64,000 bases of DNA from Spinacia oleracea (taxonomy: Eukaryota; Streptophyta; Magnoliopsida; Caryophyllales; Amaranthaceae). The translations under genes and the position numbers were made by a program. Below are positions 24,756 to 35,924 of this stretch, in pieces. Every line of letters begins with the position of its first letter. Positions within the stretch are counted from its first letter, which is position 1. A model generated the notes under the pieces. That model ran no database searches. It was not told the origin of the DNA and saw only the letters and a list, made by a program, of their open reading frames with translations. The stretch lies in assembly GCF_020520425.1 (NCBI RefSeq), contig NC_079491.1:3162001-3226000 (forward strand), in the 5' to 3' direction.

Positions 24756-27700
24756 CTAAAATCTGCTTGATGATGATTCGGCAGAGAAGAGGTATTTAAC
24801 CCGTGAAAGAACCGAATCATGCGCAGGGTCATAGGGATGGTCTTTTGATGGAATCTCCAAAATTGCTGGAATTGGTTTGTTGTAGCTATCAACCAAAAAT
24901 CTGATCATATTTGCAATCTGCAAAAGGACAAATTGAGCTTATTATGGGCAACCAAGGTAGAACCGGCAATAAGTTAGGTTGTGTCGAAATCAGGTCGACC
25001 CATTTATAAACGGGTTGAGATTTTCCCAACTCAACCCAACCTGTTTACTTAAACGGGTTGGGATTCTCAACCCAACCCAGCTATAAAAGGGTTGACCTAA
25101 AGTTGACCCCTTTAAGTTTTTTTTCCTCTTTAAGTGTAAATTGACTTGACTATATAGTTACAAGGTGAATTTTTTGAGGCAAATCTCATAGCAAAAACTA
25201 ATACTATAATATGTATTTGACATGAATCAAAACGTTAAAAAATGAGAAATAAAATCTTTCAAATACATTATACATATCTATATTACGTACTTGTTTGAAC
25301 TTAAATGGGTTAGGCGGGTTGTTTTCGGGTTGGAATTTTCAACTTGACCCAACCCATTTAATTAAACGGGTTGGATTTGGTTGACCCATTTAATTAAATG
25401 GGTTGAAAATCTTGACCCAACCCTTTATTATTGGGTTGGGTTCGAGTTGGGTCAGCTTTTGTCAACTCTAAACCAAAGTCGCGAGGGGGGGTGGGGGTGG
25501 AGGAGGAGAAGAAGAAAACAATCACATAGCAGAATGCTTCAGCAATAAAAAACAACCACAGTACAGGCAGTAGAACAAAGGAAATAAACGACCAAAGGAT
25601 TGTGTACTTCTTGTCGGTTCACCCAACTTGAAAAAGGATCACAAGTAGTTTGTAACAAGATGGGAGAGAAGGCACAGAACAGGTAAGCTGCAGTTCTAAT
25701 AAAAGAAATAGATAGCAGGAGCAATATTAATTCCTGGTAAGGAAACACAAGCTAAGCCAGCTACTCCAATCCGCATCATATTACAGCTGACAATACTATT
25801 CATTGTAATTACCACTTAGGGCACGCCTGGAATCTCTGAACTAATTAAGGGAGTAAATTTTATGGGGAAATTTCTACCGGAGGATTAGTTAGTGGGGTAA
25901 TATGTGATTTTCTTAAGTTTGGCATCATTAATGGGGTGAATTTCTATCCTGGGAATATACAACCCCAATTTGACCCAGCAACTTAGAAACCTACCGCACA
26001 AACCACCACAACTTTGCCGCCGCCTCTCAAATTCGACCCACCGCAAAACAGAGTTGTGCTCCAATTTTTCATTAAAAAACCCTTGTAGATAGAAGAGACT
26101 ACAGGAGAGATAATTCAATTTAATTTCACACAATGTTGTCAGCAAGCTCATCCGAAATCGAGATGAGGTATGGTGGATGGGAGGATTTGAGACATGGTTT
26201 GAAGCAAGATGGCGAAAGTGAGGGCGATCAATGATTTATGAGGATAGGAGATAGAAAATGGAGAGGAACAGAGAAGAGAGGAGGTTGAAGAAGGCAATAA
26301 TTGTTTTGGGGGGAAAGGTTACTCTAGGGGGGGCCTAGGTAACTGTTAACCCTGTTTTAAGGGGAGTAAATTACCCTCTTTAAATTATACTCCCAAACCA
26401 GGCTTATAAAAAAAATCATAATTTTTACTCCCATAATTTTTCTACCCCTATTCTTGACAATCCAGGCGTTCCCTTAAAGTACTGATAGTCTGGTACATCC
26501 GTACATAACAGTAACATAACTGAAACTCAGTGACTTTATTTCTGATAAGAGGCATGCAACATCAATTACGGAGTACAAGAAAACAGTCAATAGAACACAG
26601 TCAGGTGAGAATCTACCGTTGCAACAATCACAAAGAAAGAGTCCAGTGACTTAGAAATCTAAGTATGGTAAATTGGAATTCAAACTGCAAATGAAACTTA
26701 CATATTGGCTGATCAACACAATTGCAATGTCCTCCCTTGCTGTGAACTCCTTAAATGCTTCTTCGATTTGTTTTACCGTTGTTTCTAAGCAAGATAAAGA
26801 AGGTCAATGAGACAATAATACCAACTTATAAAGAAGGTTTACCTAGAATTAATTAGCAGCTTAAAAAAACTGAATATACTATAACGAAAAAATCAGGAAT
26901 TGTCAGCAGGGTCTGGCTTGCCCTAGGGCTCAGGACTCGGGAGGGTATGAGCAGATGCTCCTGTCCTATACAGTGGTTGAATAAATTTGAAGAATAATCA
27001 TAAGTTGTGACAAAAGTATACCACAAATAAAGAGATTAAATACAAAGCTATAACTACTGTTGCACACAATCACATCTAAAACTATTTCTAGAAAAAAGGC
27101 TAGTAGAAGTAGAATGTTCAGCAAAGGTAAAAATGTTGTTGGGTTCAAGCACTTACTACTGTCCACAATCAGGTAATTTGTCTTCCTCCGGATATCAAAG
27201 GTAAAAGGTAGAATAAATTTGAAGAATAATCATAAGTTGAGATAAAAGTATACCACAAATAAAGAGATTAAGTACAAAGCTAGAACTATTGTTGCACACA
27301 ATCACATCCAAAACTATTTCTAGAAAAAGGGCTAGCAGAAGTAGAATGTTCAACAAAGGTAAAAATGTTGCTGGGTTAAAATAAGGTAAAAATAGGCCCA
27401 ACAGTAGCACACTAGACATTAAGAAATACTTATACTCCGTATTTTAATGGTTTGGGCACTTACTACTGTCCACAATCAGATAATTCGTCTTCCTCCTGAT
27501 ATCAACATTACCAACTCCAGCAAGTAAAAAGCCAGTAATTGTGTCCTACATAAAAGGCATTGAAGATAAGCTCGAGGATAAGGAACAACAGCAACAATAT
27601 AACATAAAATTCACTACCCTAAACGGTTGAGACCAAAAATCTTTCTAATTGAATCATAGAAGCAACGAGCTAAAATTTCCAACATGTTAGTCCTCTCTTC

Positions 27701-28361
27701 GCCACCCCACTACCTCCAATCCAAGATCATGTTATAATTGGTATTGCATAGATTTAATAAGTTCTCATAGTCCCTTATATAGCAATTTAGAAAAAAGGCG
27801 TTTTAGCTCGAATTTGTGATATATTCAAGTTTGATCAACATCCAACCTTGCATATCATGTAAAATTCTTGGCTTTAACGGAATTGCAGATAGAAATCTTG
27901 AGCATCTTTCAAAAAGCAAACCAAAGGATGACAAGGATTAGTCCTATTACTTGCATCATAGAGACCATCTGATTTATTCTAGAGATACAATTATACCAAT
28001 GCTTAGAGAAACCGCATAAAAGTATCGAATCACCCTCATAAACTTTATACAATGAGTAGCACTCAATATCAAGTAAAAAAAAACTAGTATTGAGCTATGA
28101 TCATTAACATTGAAGCTAAACAAGCCTCAGAAAATTCAAATGAATGAAAGTAATTGCACAAACAAACTTAACCCTTGTTTAATTAACCAAGTCAACCCAA
28201 AATTTCATCTGTTTTTATATGTTGAACTCCACAACTAAACCAAAAATTGAACCAAAATTGGGTGAAGAAAAGATGAAAAAAGAATAAAAAATTGATACCT
28301 CATCAGCAATAACAGCAATAAGTGCAGAATTCTTATTCGGGATTTGAGGTTTGTTCGCCAT
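24756..28361 (-). CDS. VHA-F: V-type proton ATPase subunit F
   Basis: Four coding exons read leftwards: 28299-28361, 27464-27545, 26702-26784, 24756-24917. All are GT-AG and phase-consistent, giving 129 aa, against 128 in Arabidopsis. Landmarks are [60 protein letters not shown] and the conserved tail [19 protein letters not shown] then SRVKYLF. The protein is a small stalk subunit of the peripheral V1 sector of the vacuolar/endosomal proton pump. A 5' UTR intron is likely: an AG-bounded acceptor lies upstream of the ATG and a cag/gt junction near 28624. Intron 3 carries a Tourist-type MITE and AACCC-rich repeats; intron 2 carries a partial copy of exon 2. Confidence 0.95.
24975..25460. repeat. 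AACCC/GGGTT-rich low-complexity block in VHA-F intron 3
   Basis: Repeated cccaacccgttt and aaacgggttggg phrases in both orientations flank an AT-rich centre (about 25120-25310), so the block can fold on itself. The class is unclear. Similar GC-rich degenerate repeats occur elsewhere in the window. Confidence 0.55.
25819..26473. mobile_element. Tourist-type element in VHA-F intron 3
   Basis: The ends gggcacgcctggaatctc and gacaatccaggcgttccc form imperfect terminal inverted repeats flanked by TTA on both sides (25816-25818 and 26474-26476), as in PIF/Harbinger derivatives. It is 655 bp. Subterminal actccc/gggagta motifs are also mirrored. No transposase is visible. Confidence 0.8.
26981..27464 (-). 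repeat. intron-2/exon-2 tandem duplication in VHA-F
   Basis: The block at 26981-27146 is repeated at 27213-27376. Just beyond each copy stands the 3' part of exon 2. The true exon end is at 27464, and a second copy at about 27157-27197 still encodes [13 protein letters not shown] and keeps the GTAAGT donor, but lacks the acceptor and first half of the exon. The right-hand unit has an extra ~75 bp. This is a local segmental duplication of the host gene. Confidence 0.8.
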
Positions 28362-28739
28362 GGTCAAACAGGGTCAACAATCAAAGTTTCTGAAAAACAG
28401 AAGAGGGATTATACTCATGCTATCATCAAATTTATGCATCTACGATAAACTAATTAAGAACACAAAATCGAAGAAAACCATGTAGAACAACAAATCGATC
28501 CACATAAAAACCTAAATTTTTAGGCGTCAATTAATTATTACAATTTGTTGAAAACGAATCGAAATTAAACAATTGCGGGATGTAGATTGAGCTAAAATAA
28601 ATCGAGAATTGCAGAGAGATAAACCTGGGATTAATGCCGATTAAGCTGGATTTTTGGTCGAATTTGGGAGTTTATGGACCTTGGATGATGAACACTGATT
28701 CTGTATAAGATCTGCGATAAAGAAAGAGCTTCTTCAATC

Positions 28740-28869
28740 ATCTACACAATACACTACTATTTTTCTCTTTTTTTTTTTCTTTTTTTTTTTTTATTTACCC
28801 CCGAACGTGGCCTTCTTGGTCCGTACGGAGTATTACTTTGGTTCGGAACTACTCCGTATGTTTAAGACA
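28740..28869. other. VHA-F upstream region
   Basis: Immediately upstream of the likely VHA-F 5' UTR exon. It contains long T-runs (28767-28792) and no TATA box I can assign. Confidence 0.3.
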
Positions 28870-29745
28870 CCACTATAACGGGTCCGACCTGAGAAACCGA
28901 CTTGTATTTTTAGGGATCCGGAACCATCCGAGACCCGAAATGTTGTTAAAATAGAAAATTCTTAACTCGACTGTATCCAACCTGTTAAAATCTACTTTCG
29001 ATTTCAACCCGTTAATGCATGACCCGGACCCGACTCGACACCTGACCGAAATATAACCGATAACAGAACTGAGTCAACTGACTCGGTCGAAAAATGAGAC
29101 GAACCCGATTCAATACCTGACCCGATGTCAACCCGAAACCGATTATAACACGATGAAACTTGTTTTGACCCAACTTATGACAAATCGTTATCTGATTTTA
29201 CACGACCTGTTGACAACCCGATTTGTCATTGACCTAACTAAATAATAAACTAGCTTAAATCAAGTTAATATTATTTTTTATGAATACCTAATCTAGAACA
29301 ACTGAAAAGTGTTAAACCAAATTAACTAAATTTATAAAAGTTAATTATAAGGTTTAGACTTGACTAGACCTGATAGTTATCAGACCTGGTCTTAACCCAT
29401 GTTCGACAATGAGCCCGACCTGAATTTTAACCGACCCGATAATTATCCGATCCGAACTTGACCCGAACCTGAAATTAACTGCTACAAGTCTGACTCAAAC
29501 CCGACTCGTTAACACCCGAACCCAAAATTGTACCCGACTAGAAAAGACCCGACCCGAACCCGACCTTTACCAAAATGATAAATAACCCGACATGATCCGA
29601 CAAATAATCAACCTGACCAAACCCGACCTGCACCCGGGTGATGAAATGACCAGGCACGACCAGACTTGATCGTGGCCCGAGATCCAAGATGACCAGATCC
29701 GGACCCGACTCGAGTAACCGTTTTGATAGCTCTAATTCTAGGTGT
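28870..29745. repeat. degenerate 'gacccgaacccgac' repeat tract
   Basis: A long tract of degenerate units around cgacccgaacccga, interspersed with AT-rich patches. There is no coding potential; an open frame at 29538-29771 is a by-product. Similar name-like repeats (aacccaaccc, gggtcgggt) occur elsewhere in the window. Confidence 0.65.
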
Positions 29746-30049
29746 GCTTGTACAATTTTACCTAAGAACACGATTGATTTCGTATCGAATTAGGTTTCAA
29801 CTGCCACCTACTCGGAATTAACCTTTATTTTTATTTATTTTTATTTTGTTCCAATTGTTAAATTAGGTAACGACATAAATAAAATTATATCATAAAGGAA
29901 AAAATAATATTGATTTAGCTTTCCTCTAATAATATATTTTGCAGTACACATCTATGGTAATTATAATATATTTTTATCTTAGTTTCCTAAAAAAACGTAA
30001 TGTAATTTATTTATTTTAAAGTAAAAAAATAAAAAAAATATTTTGGCGG

Positions 30050-30459
30050 GAAAAAATCACACCAGGAAATGACACGTGTCATTCCTGGTGTCTCTTTTAG
30101 TATATACTCCCTCCGTCCCGGAATACTCGACCCAGTTTGACCGGCACAGAGTTTAAGGGACTTGAATTGACTTATTTAATTTAATAGGTAGTAGTTGATA
30201 GTGGGGTATTATTTTAATGTAGTTAGTGGGAGGTGGGTTAAGAGGTGGGGTTGGGGGAGAGTAGGGGTTGAATTTTTAATTATTTTTTGTATGGAGTAAG
30301 GGGGTGGGTGTGTTAATAGGGGTGGAGTGAGAAATAATATAATATTGTTAGAATATTTCCATTTTTAGAAACAGGTCAAGTATTAAGGGACGGCCCGATA
30401 AGGAAAACAGGTCAAGTATTCCGGGACGGAGGGAGTAGTAAAGTAATAGAAGTAATAGA
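30050..30459 (-). mobile_element. Helitron 5' end (truncated), disrupted by a Stowaway
   Basis: Read on the minus strand from 30459, the sequence begins tctattacttc and tctattactttac, then resumes after the MITE as tatactaaaagagacaccag and gaatgacacgtgtcat. This matches the 5' end of the Helitron-like element at 58691-58983 (tctattactttatactaaaa, gacaccgggaatgacacgtg). No matching 3' hairpin/CTAG end was found to the left, so the copy looks truncated. The Stowaway at 30107-30435 sits inside it. Confidence 0.6.
30107..30435. mobile_element. Stowaway MITE, copy A
   Basis: Perfect-looking ends ctccctccgtcccggaatac and gtattccgggacggagggag with TA on both sides, 329 bp. It is nearly identical in sequence and length to the element at 31548-31876. 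Confidence 0.9.
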
Positions 30460-30803
30460 TATGACCATATTTTTTGTGTTTTATTCGTAACTTAAAATAA
30501 GCAGTCATGTGTGATCTGGTTAAATTCAGAATATCAACTTTTTTTTATATATATAAATTTTTATTTATCGAATTAGAAATATAAACGATTAAAAACGTGC
30601 TTGCCAGAATCAAAATATTGCAATTAATTTAATAATTTATCATTTTTGTTCAAAATATTGAATGTACTTTCCTAGACTTTCCTTAACCGAATATACTTAT
30701 GTAATCCTAATCCGTAACCAAAAGGGAGAATATATAGGAAGTTGATATGACTTAATTTAATCAATCTCTTCTATAAATACACAAGTATAGTTATTACTAC
30801 TTA

Positions 30804-31031
30804 CTCCCTCCGTCCCAGAATACTCGCAACGGTTTGACTGAATACGCTTGCCAATGCACAACTTTAAACTTATAAAATATTAATATTTTGAAAATATATA
30901 TTAAGATGAAGCCAACAATATATTATATGCTAACTCTTATTTTCATATACTATAAAGAAAATAGAGTCAAAATGAATTATGTGAATAGTGCAAAAAGTCA
31001 AACCATTGCGAGTATTCCGGGACGGAGAGAG
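30804..31031. mobile_element. Stowaway MITE, different subfamily
   Basis: The ends ctccctccgtcccagaatac and gtattccgggacggagagag are flanked by TA. The interior inverted repeat (actcgcaacggttt/aaaccattgcgagt) differs from the neighbouring copies. It lies between a TATA-like sequence at 30770 (ctataaatac) and the uncertain gene at 31125. Confidence 0.85.
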
Positions 31032-31124
31032 TAATTAGCAATACAAACTTCTCAATTCCCATAGTTATCTCTATTCTTCCTAACAATATATCCTTTTCTT
31101 GACCTTAATTAAACACAAGACAAC

Positions 31125-31474
31125 AATGGCCTATGTAAGCGACAACGTACCTCTCTTATACCATTACGAAACTCGACCAGGTATGATGATGGGTTGTTTC
31201 TGTTCCGGTATTGGAATCGGGTGGTGTGGTCGGATCTTCATATATTGAATGTAGAGGTGATTTCCTGCAAAGTGAACCCCGAACCCGAGGGAGTTTCGAA
31301 CCAGTATATCTTCAAGATCTCTACGTGGCTATGCCGTGTTTGGATCGTACTCTGCCCGTACAGTTCGTCCACGTCAACAAGGCTACTCACGAACTCGTCC
31401 GTACAGTTTACGGTAACGAGTTTCATGATTCTATCTGTTCTTCATTGACGATTACGCTTCTTGTTGTAAGTTGA
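31125..31474 (+). CDS. uncertain small gene, unrecognised
   Basis: I do not recognise this gene. An ATG at 31125 (MAYVSDNVPLLYHYETRPG) follows a TATA-like ctataaatac (about 30770) and runs 40 codons. The downstream stretch 31211-31474 has codon use that looks coding in the frame of SSYIECRGDFLQSEP, VYLQDLYVAMPCLDR and VQFVHVNKATHELVRTVYG. A donor-like CAG/GTATGA at 31178 suggests a short intron, but no acceptor joins the two frames convincingly. It could be a small lineage-specific gene or a decayed fragment. Confidence 0.3.
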
Positions 31475-31547
31475 TGAAGATGATGGAGGAACAAGAACAA
31501 CAACAAGAACAACAACAAGAAGGATGGTGTTAACGTTAGGGTTAATA

Positions 31548-31876
31548 CTCCCTCCGTCCCGGAATATTCGACCCTGTTTGACCGACACAGAGTTTAAGGA
31601 ACTTGAATTGACTTATTTAATTTAATAGGTAGTAGTTGATAGTGGGGTATTATTTTAATGTAGTTAGTGGGAGGTGGGTTAAGAGGTTGGGGTTGGGGGA
31701 GAGTAGGGGTTGAATTTTTAATTATTTTTTGTATGGAGTAGGGGGTAGGTGGGTTAATAGAGGTGGAGTGAGAAATAATATAATATTGTTAGAATATTTC
31801 CATTTTTAGAAACAGGTCAAGTATTACGGGACGGCCCGATAAGGAAAACATGTCAAGTATTCCGGGACGGAGGGAG
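31548..31876. mobile_element. Stowaway MITE, copy B
   Basis: The ends ctccctccgtcccggaatat and gtattccgggacggagggag are flanked by TA. It is 329 bp and differs from copy A (30107-30435) at only a few positions, so both amplified recently. Confidence 0.9.
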
Positions 31877-31929
31877 TAATAATAATAATCGAGTGAAGAA
31901 GTCCAAGAATCTCAAGGAAGAAGAAGATA

Positions 31930-31985
31930 TGGTGATGATGATGATGATGATGATGATTATGATGGTGATGATGGTGATGATGATA
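31930..31985. repeat. (GAT)n microsatellite
   Basis: A run of gatgatgat units, slightly interrupted. The complementary poly-histidine open frame is an artefact. Confidence 0.9.
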
Positions 31986-32714
31986 TGGTTGATATACGAT
32001 ATGGGTGCGAAGATTATTGTCGATTAAGACGAGGAAAAACAAGCTCGATTACAAAGAAGAACAGGATGATTCGCAAGAATTATAGGGGGAGGAAAGATTG
32101 AGAAGAACAAGATAATCAATGGCAACTGGCAAGCATTTCGTTTCTGAAAGTTCTTTACGTTTTGAAAAATATGTCCAAAATATAAAAACTTTGACCGTAA
32201 ATTCTCACTATTATATACATCAAGACGTTACATAGATCTTGTTAGATTGATCTCGGTATGTATTTTCAGAATATCAATTTTTTATAATTTTTTCACATAC
32301 GAAATTGGATATATTAATAGTTAAATATTGCATTAAAGTTCGTGCAAATAATAACTGTAAAAATCTTTTTAAAACGGAGGTAGTAATTAAGAAGAGAGAG
32401 GAAATCGAGATAGATGGAGGTTAAACCGCAAAGGCTATGGATACACAGAGGGTAAGTGGTCCCTGTGTACCCTGGCCATATATTGGTTCAATCCACCTCA
32501 GCATCGCCACATCATCCCCCAATTTCAATTTGAAATTTCAGCTTCACTTTGAATTTGAAATTCAAATGGCTGAGGTTTTTTTTTTCCTTTATTTTCTGTC
32601 GATGATACCAAAGTTAGAAGGATTTTTTTTTTTTCCATTTCATCTCATCTCTGTCTATGGTAGGTGATGAAAGGCGATACACCATTTTAATTAAGGTCAC
32701 CATGTTAATATCGC

Positions 32715-32828
32715 TGTAGATTGCAATTTCCGTCGTGTTTTTGGATTATTTTGTTCGAATTAAGAGCTGTGCTGTAGATTGCAATTTCCGTCGTGTTTTT
32801 GGATTATTTTGTTCGAATTAAGAGCTGT
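32715..32828. repeat. 57-bp tandem duplication
   Basis: The segment ctgtagattgcaatttccgt is repeated 57 bp downstream, ending in 'gttcgaattaagagctg' both times. It lies inside the left end of the MULE-like element. Confidence 0.85.
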
Positions 32829-32943
32829 TATGGGCACGAAATCAATATTGTCGAATTGATTAATGTTTAATTTGTGAAAAAAAAATTCTGCATTTCAGAT
32901 TTGATAAGATCCAATCGGAGAAGATGACTGCGGAGTTTCCAAA

Positions 32944-33335
32944 GTAAATATCTGTTTTAAAAAGCGCCCAAAAAAAAAATTGAAAAATAGTGGTTGTCAA
33001 GGCTCGAACCCCGTACCGCAGCGTGGATGAATGAAAGAGTTATTGATAATGCTAGTAACCATTGTGACAGTGAGGCAAAGCCATTGGCAATTGTCATGCA
33101 AATTTCTAGTTAAGCACTCCTTGTAGTTCTAAACGTTAATGAGTAATTAATTTTACGTTGTATATCAATATTGACTCCCCATCATTGTGTTGTACGTTTT
33201 TATATAATGTATGATGATACCTCCCCTATTATGTTATACATTTGTATGTCTTATAAAAATGATGCCCAAATTTATTTTGTATTTTATTATTTTATTTTTT
33301 TGAACCGAAGTTATAATTTAAATCAATCATTTCAT
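32944..33335. repeat. internal duplicated block, copy A
   Basis: Nearly the same as 35445-35820, from gtaaatat through tgaaccgaa and ttaaatcaat. Copy A has an extra ~16 bp near 33268. The first ~160 bp, on the minus strand, look like a tRNA-derived SINE: a B-box-like ggggttcgagcc, an A-box-like region near tcacaatggtta and a T-rich tail. The block lies just 3' of the 59-aa cargo gene. Confidence 0.75.
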
Positions 33336-33630
33336 TAATAAACTATAATTGCAAGTTATAAGAATATTCAATAATTAAAATTTCTTGTTAAACAAATAGT
33401 ACATCAAAATAACAACTTATAATATATATCCTTTAGTCCACAGTCGTACGTTGTTATATACTAATTGCGTACACAAATGTTACATCATAGTACCGTACAC
33501 AAATTCAAAAGTGTCATACCAAAGTCCTAAACCCCTCCGAAACAGTATTAAGTACCGTTTTTACTACTTAAATTAGACACTAATAAGTAACGATAAACAA
33601 AATGTTACATATTAGTCTATTGCCGAAAAC

Positions 33631-34267
33631 CTATTCCTCAGCGAACAACCTACGCAACGACTCCCCGTAATCGTCGTCGTCCCAAATACGTTTCCATTCC
33701 TTGCAAACAGCTCGAATTATTTTCCCTTGACGGGCCGAAAAAATCGGGAAAATATGAAGAGCTAAAATGAGTTCGTTATAAAACACATCATGCGCCTACA
33801 ACATTGAACATTTTAGTTAGGAATTGTTGTTTAACTAAAACTAACATTACGCAACCTAAATTAAAATCAAAATAAAGACCAAAACATAATTTTCAAAATT
33901 TCGGAATAATAACACTAACAAACATAATTAAAACTTCTCACCTAAATTATGTACCAAAACCAAAAATAAGAATAGAAAGTAACTAATATTTTCACCTTAA
34001 ATTTTGTACAAAATATTATTTTCAAGTCAAAATTAACAATATAATTTAACTAAAATTAACACTCATTAAGCCTAATTGACCCTAAATAGAATTGAAGTAA
34101 AATTAACAAAAATAACCCTAAGTTTAGTGGTAAATTTGTTACGAAAAAAACTTGCCAAAATTACCAAAAAATGACTATTACTAAAAAAAATCGAAATCAT
34201 GATCTTACAACCTCCCATTTGAGTAACTAAAAAAAAGAAAATGTTTAATTACCTTGATCTCCTCCAT
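33631..34267 (-). CDS. 59-aa two-exon cargo gene, unrecognised
   Basis: Exon 1 is 34253-34267 (MEEIK) and exon 2 is 33631-33795, joined across a GT-AG intron of 457 bp in phase 0 and ending at TAG. The product is AHDVFYNELILALHIFPIFS, then ARQGKIIRAVCKEWKRIW, then an acidic DDDDYGESLRRLFAEE tail. I do not recognise the family; the VCKEWKRIW stretch recalls the end of F-box motifs, but there is no full F-box. A TATA box (34361-34368) lies about 95 bp upstream of the ATG. It shares the strand of the transposase and lies next to duplicated block A. A clean short frame with matching splice sites and a TATA box argues for a real gene. Confidence 0.55.
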
Positions 34268-34360
34268 TGTTGAGTGGTTTTTGGTGGAAACTTGAGGGTT
34301 TTGGAGAGTGTTGGGTGGAAGAAAGGTGAAGTAGGATTTTTCAAGTGAACTTGAAGATCC

Positions 34361-34368
34361 TATTTATA
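34361..34368 (-). promoter_or_regulatory. TATA box of the 59-aa cargo gene
   Basis: The minus strand reads TATAAATAGG, a consensus plant TATA box, about 95 bp upstream of the ATG at 34267. Confidence 0.6.
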
Positions 34369-34979
34369 ATGTGTTTCCAAGTAAGTGTTTTAGGGCAATG
34401 TAACCTATAATGTGAGGCTTGAATTGTTATTGTAATACGAGAAACTTTTGAACTTCCGGATTTTATTTTCACACTGCCAAATGAGTTAAGTTGTATTGAG
34501 ATGTTAGAGCATTCCCCAGCTGTGAACAATTAATTGTTGCTATTTACAGTTTTGTTGTATATGATTTTGAACAAATTTACTTTCGTTGAAAAACGAAAAA
34601 GTAAATCAGCTTTATTGATATAAGTGAGACGCGTGGTGCATGTAATAAATTAGAGGAAGCCAGCGCAATAATGCAATAAAAGTGGGTTCATTTTTATGTA
34701 TTTTCTGAAAAAATTCGTAAACAATTTTGGTAAATTTTTTCACAATTGTGTAAAATTCATTTGGTTTATTTACTAGTAAAAGAAAAAATCAGATAAGTTG
34801 GTATAAATATTGTTTTATTTCGCATGTTAGTTTTATAACGACATTAACAATATTAGATAGATATAACAATGTAAATTATCGTAAAAAACTCATATTTTAA
34901 AGAGTGGTAATGAAAAATTTATTGATTTAAATAAGTATATAATTTATAATATATAACCATAAATTAACAATTTTAGTTA

Positions 34980-35215
34980 TCAGATCTTTTTGCATGTTAT
35001 GTCAACGAGCCGAGCTCAACCGAGTATTTCGGTGTTCGACTTAGGATTAGGCTTGATGAGAAATTTCCGATCTCGAGCTCGAGCGGAGCTTAAATGAGCT
35101 TTCATTTTTCCGTTGTTTTAGCTTAGGTCACGAGTAGCTTGTTTAAGTTCAAGCTCGAGCCTAGCCGAGGTATTACCAAACGTGCCTTAATAAACGAGCG
35201 TTTAACAAACACGCC
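34980..35215. repeat. 'gagctcgagc' low-complexity patch
   Basis: Degenerate repeats of gagccgagctcaac, ctcgagctcgagc and aaacgagcg in otherwise AT-rich DNA inside the MULE-like element. No gene is seen in 34380-35440. Confidence 0.5.
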
Positions 35216-35444
35216 TTAAATTACCAATATCGAATTTAAATGATCATATGAATAAATTAAATATTATTTAAAAATATTGTAAAACATAAAAACATATCCA
35301 AATTAAAAGGTAGCACAGTATCCTATTTATATTTTGTTAGCTGAGAAGATTAATAGGACTAAGTTACATTTGCTGTGAGGCTTAAATTATCACTGCATGG
35401 CTCGTGTATTAGGGCAACTCGAGCAGTGTAAAACCCTTCGTAAT

Positions 35445-35820
35445 GTAAATATTCAGTTTTAAAAGGTGCCCAAAAAAAATTGAAAAATAGAGGTTCTCAA
35501 GGCTCGAACCCTGTACCTCAGCGTGGATGAATGAAAGAGCTATTGATAATGCTAGTAACCATTGTGACAGTGAGGCAAAGCCATTGGCAATTGTCATGCA
35601 AATTTCTAGTTAAGCACTCCTTGTAGTTCTAAACGTTACTGAGTAATTAATTTTACGTTGTAGATCAATTTTGACTCCCCATCATTGTGTTGTACGTTTT
35701 TATATAATGTATGATGATACCTCCCCTATTATGTTATACATTTGTATGTCTTATAAAAATGATGTGTATTTTATTATTTTATTTTTTTGAACCGAATTTA
35801 TAATTTAAATCAATACATTC
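35445..35820. repeat. internal duplicated block, copy B
   Basis: Second copy of the block at 32944-33335, with the same SINE-like start on the minus strand. It lies immediately 3' of the GRF module, mirroring the position of copy A relative to the 59-aa gene. Confidence 0.75.
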
Positions 35821-35924
35821 CATTATTCGGTAATTAACAATAAAACTAGAATAAAAACCTGTAACCAAAAAAATAATAAAGAAATATACTGCGTCCACAG
35901 AAACCCCTACTTTATTATCTACTG

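Noticed and set aside
26966-27419. Two similar hydrophobic minus-strand frames (66 and 74 aa)
   Set aside because: They are the two copies of an intronic tandem duplication in VHA-F, not a gene pair.
31824-32042. Histidine-rich minus-strand open frame
   Set aside because: It is produced by the (GAT)n microsatellite.
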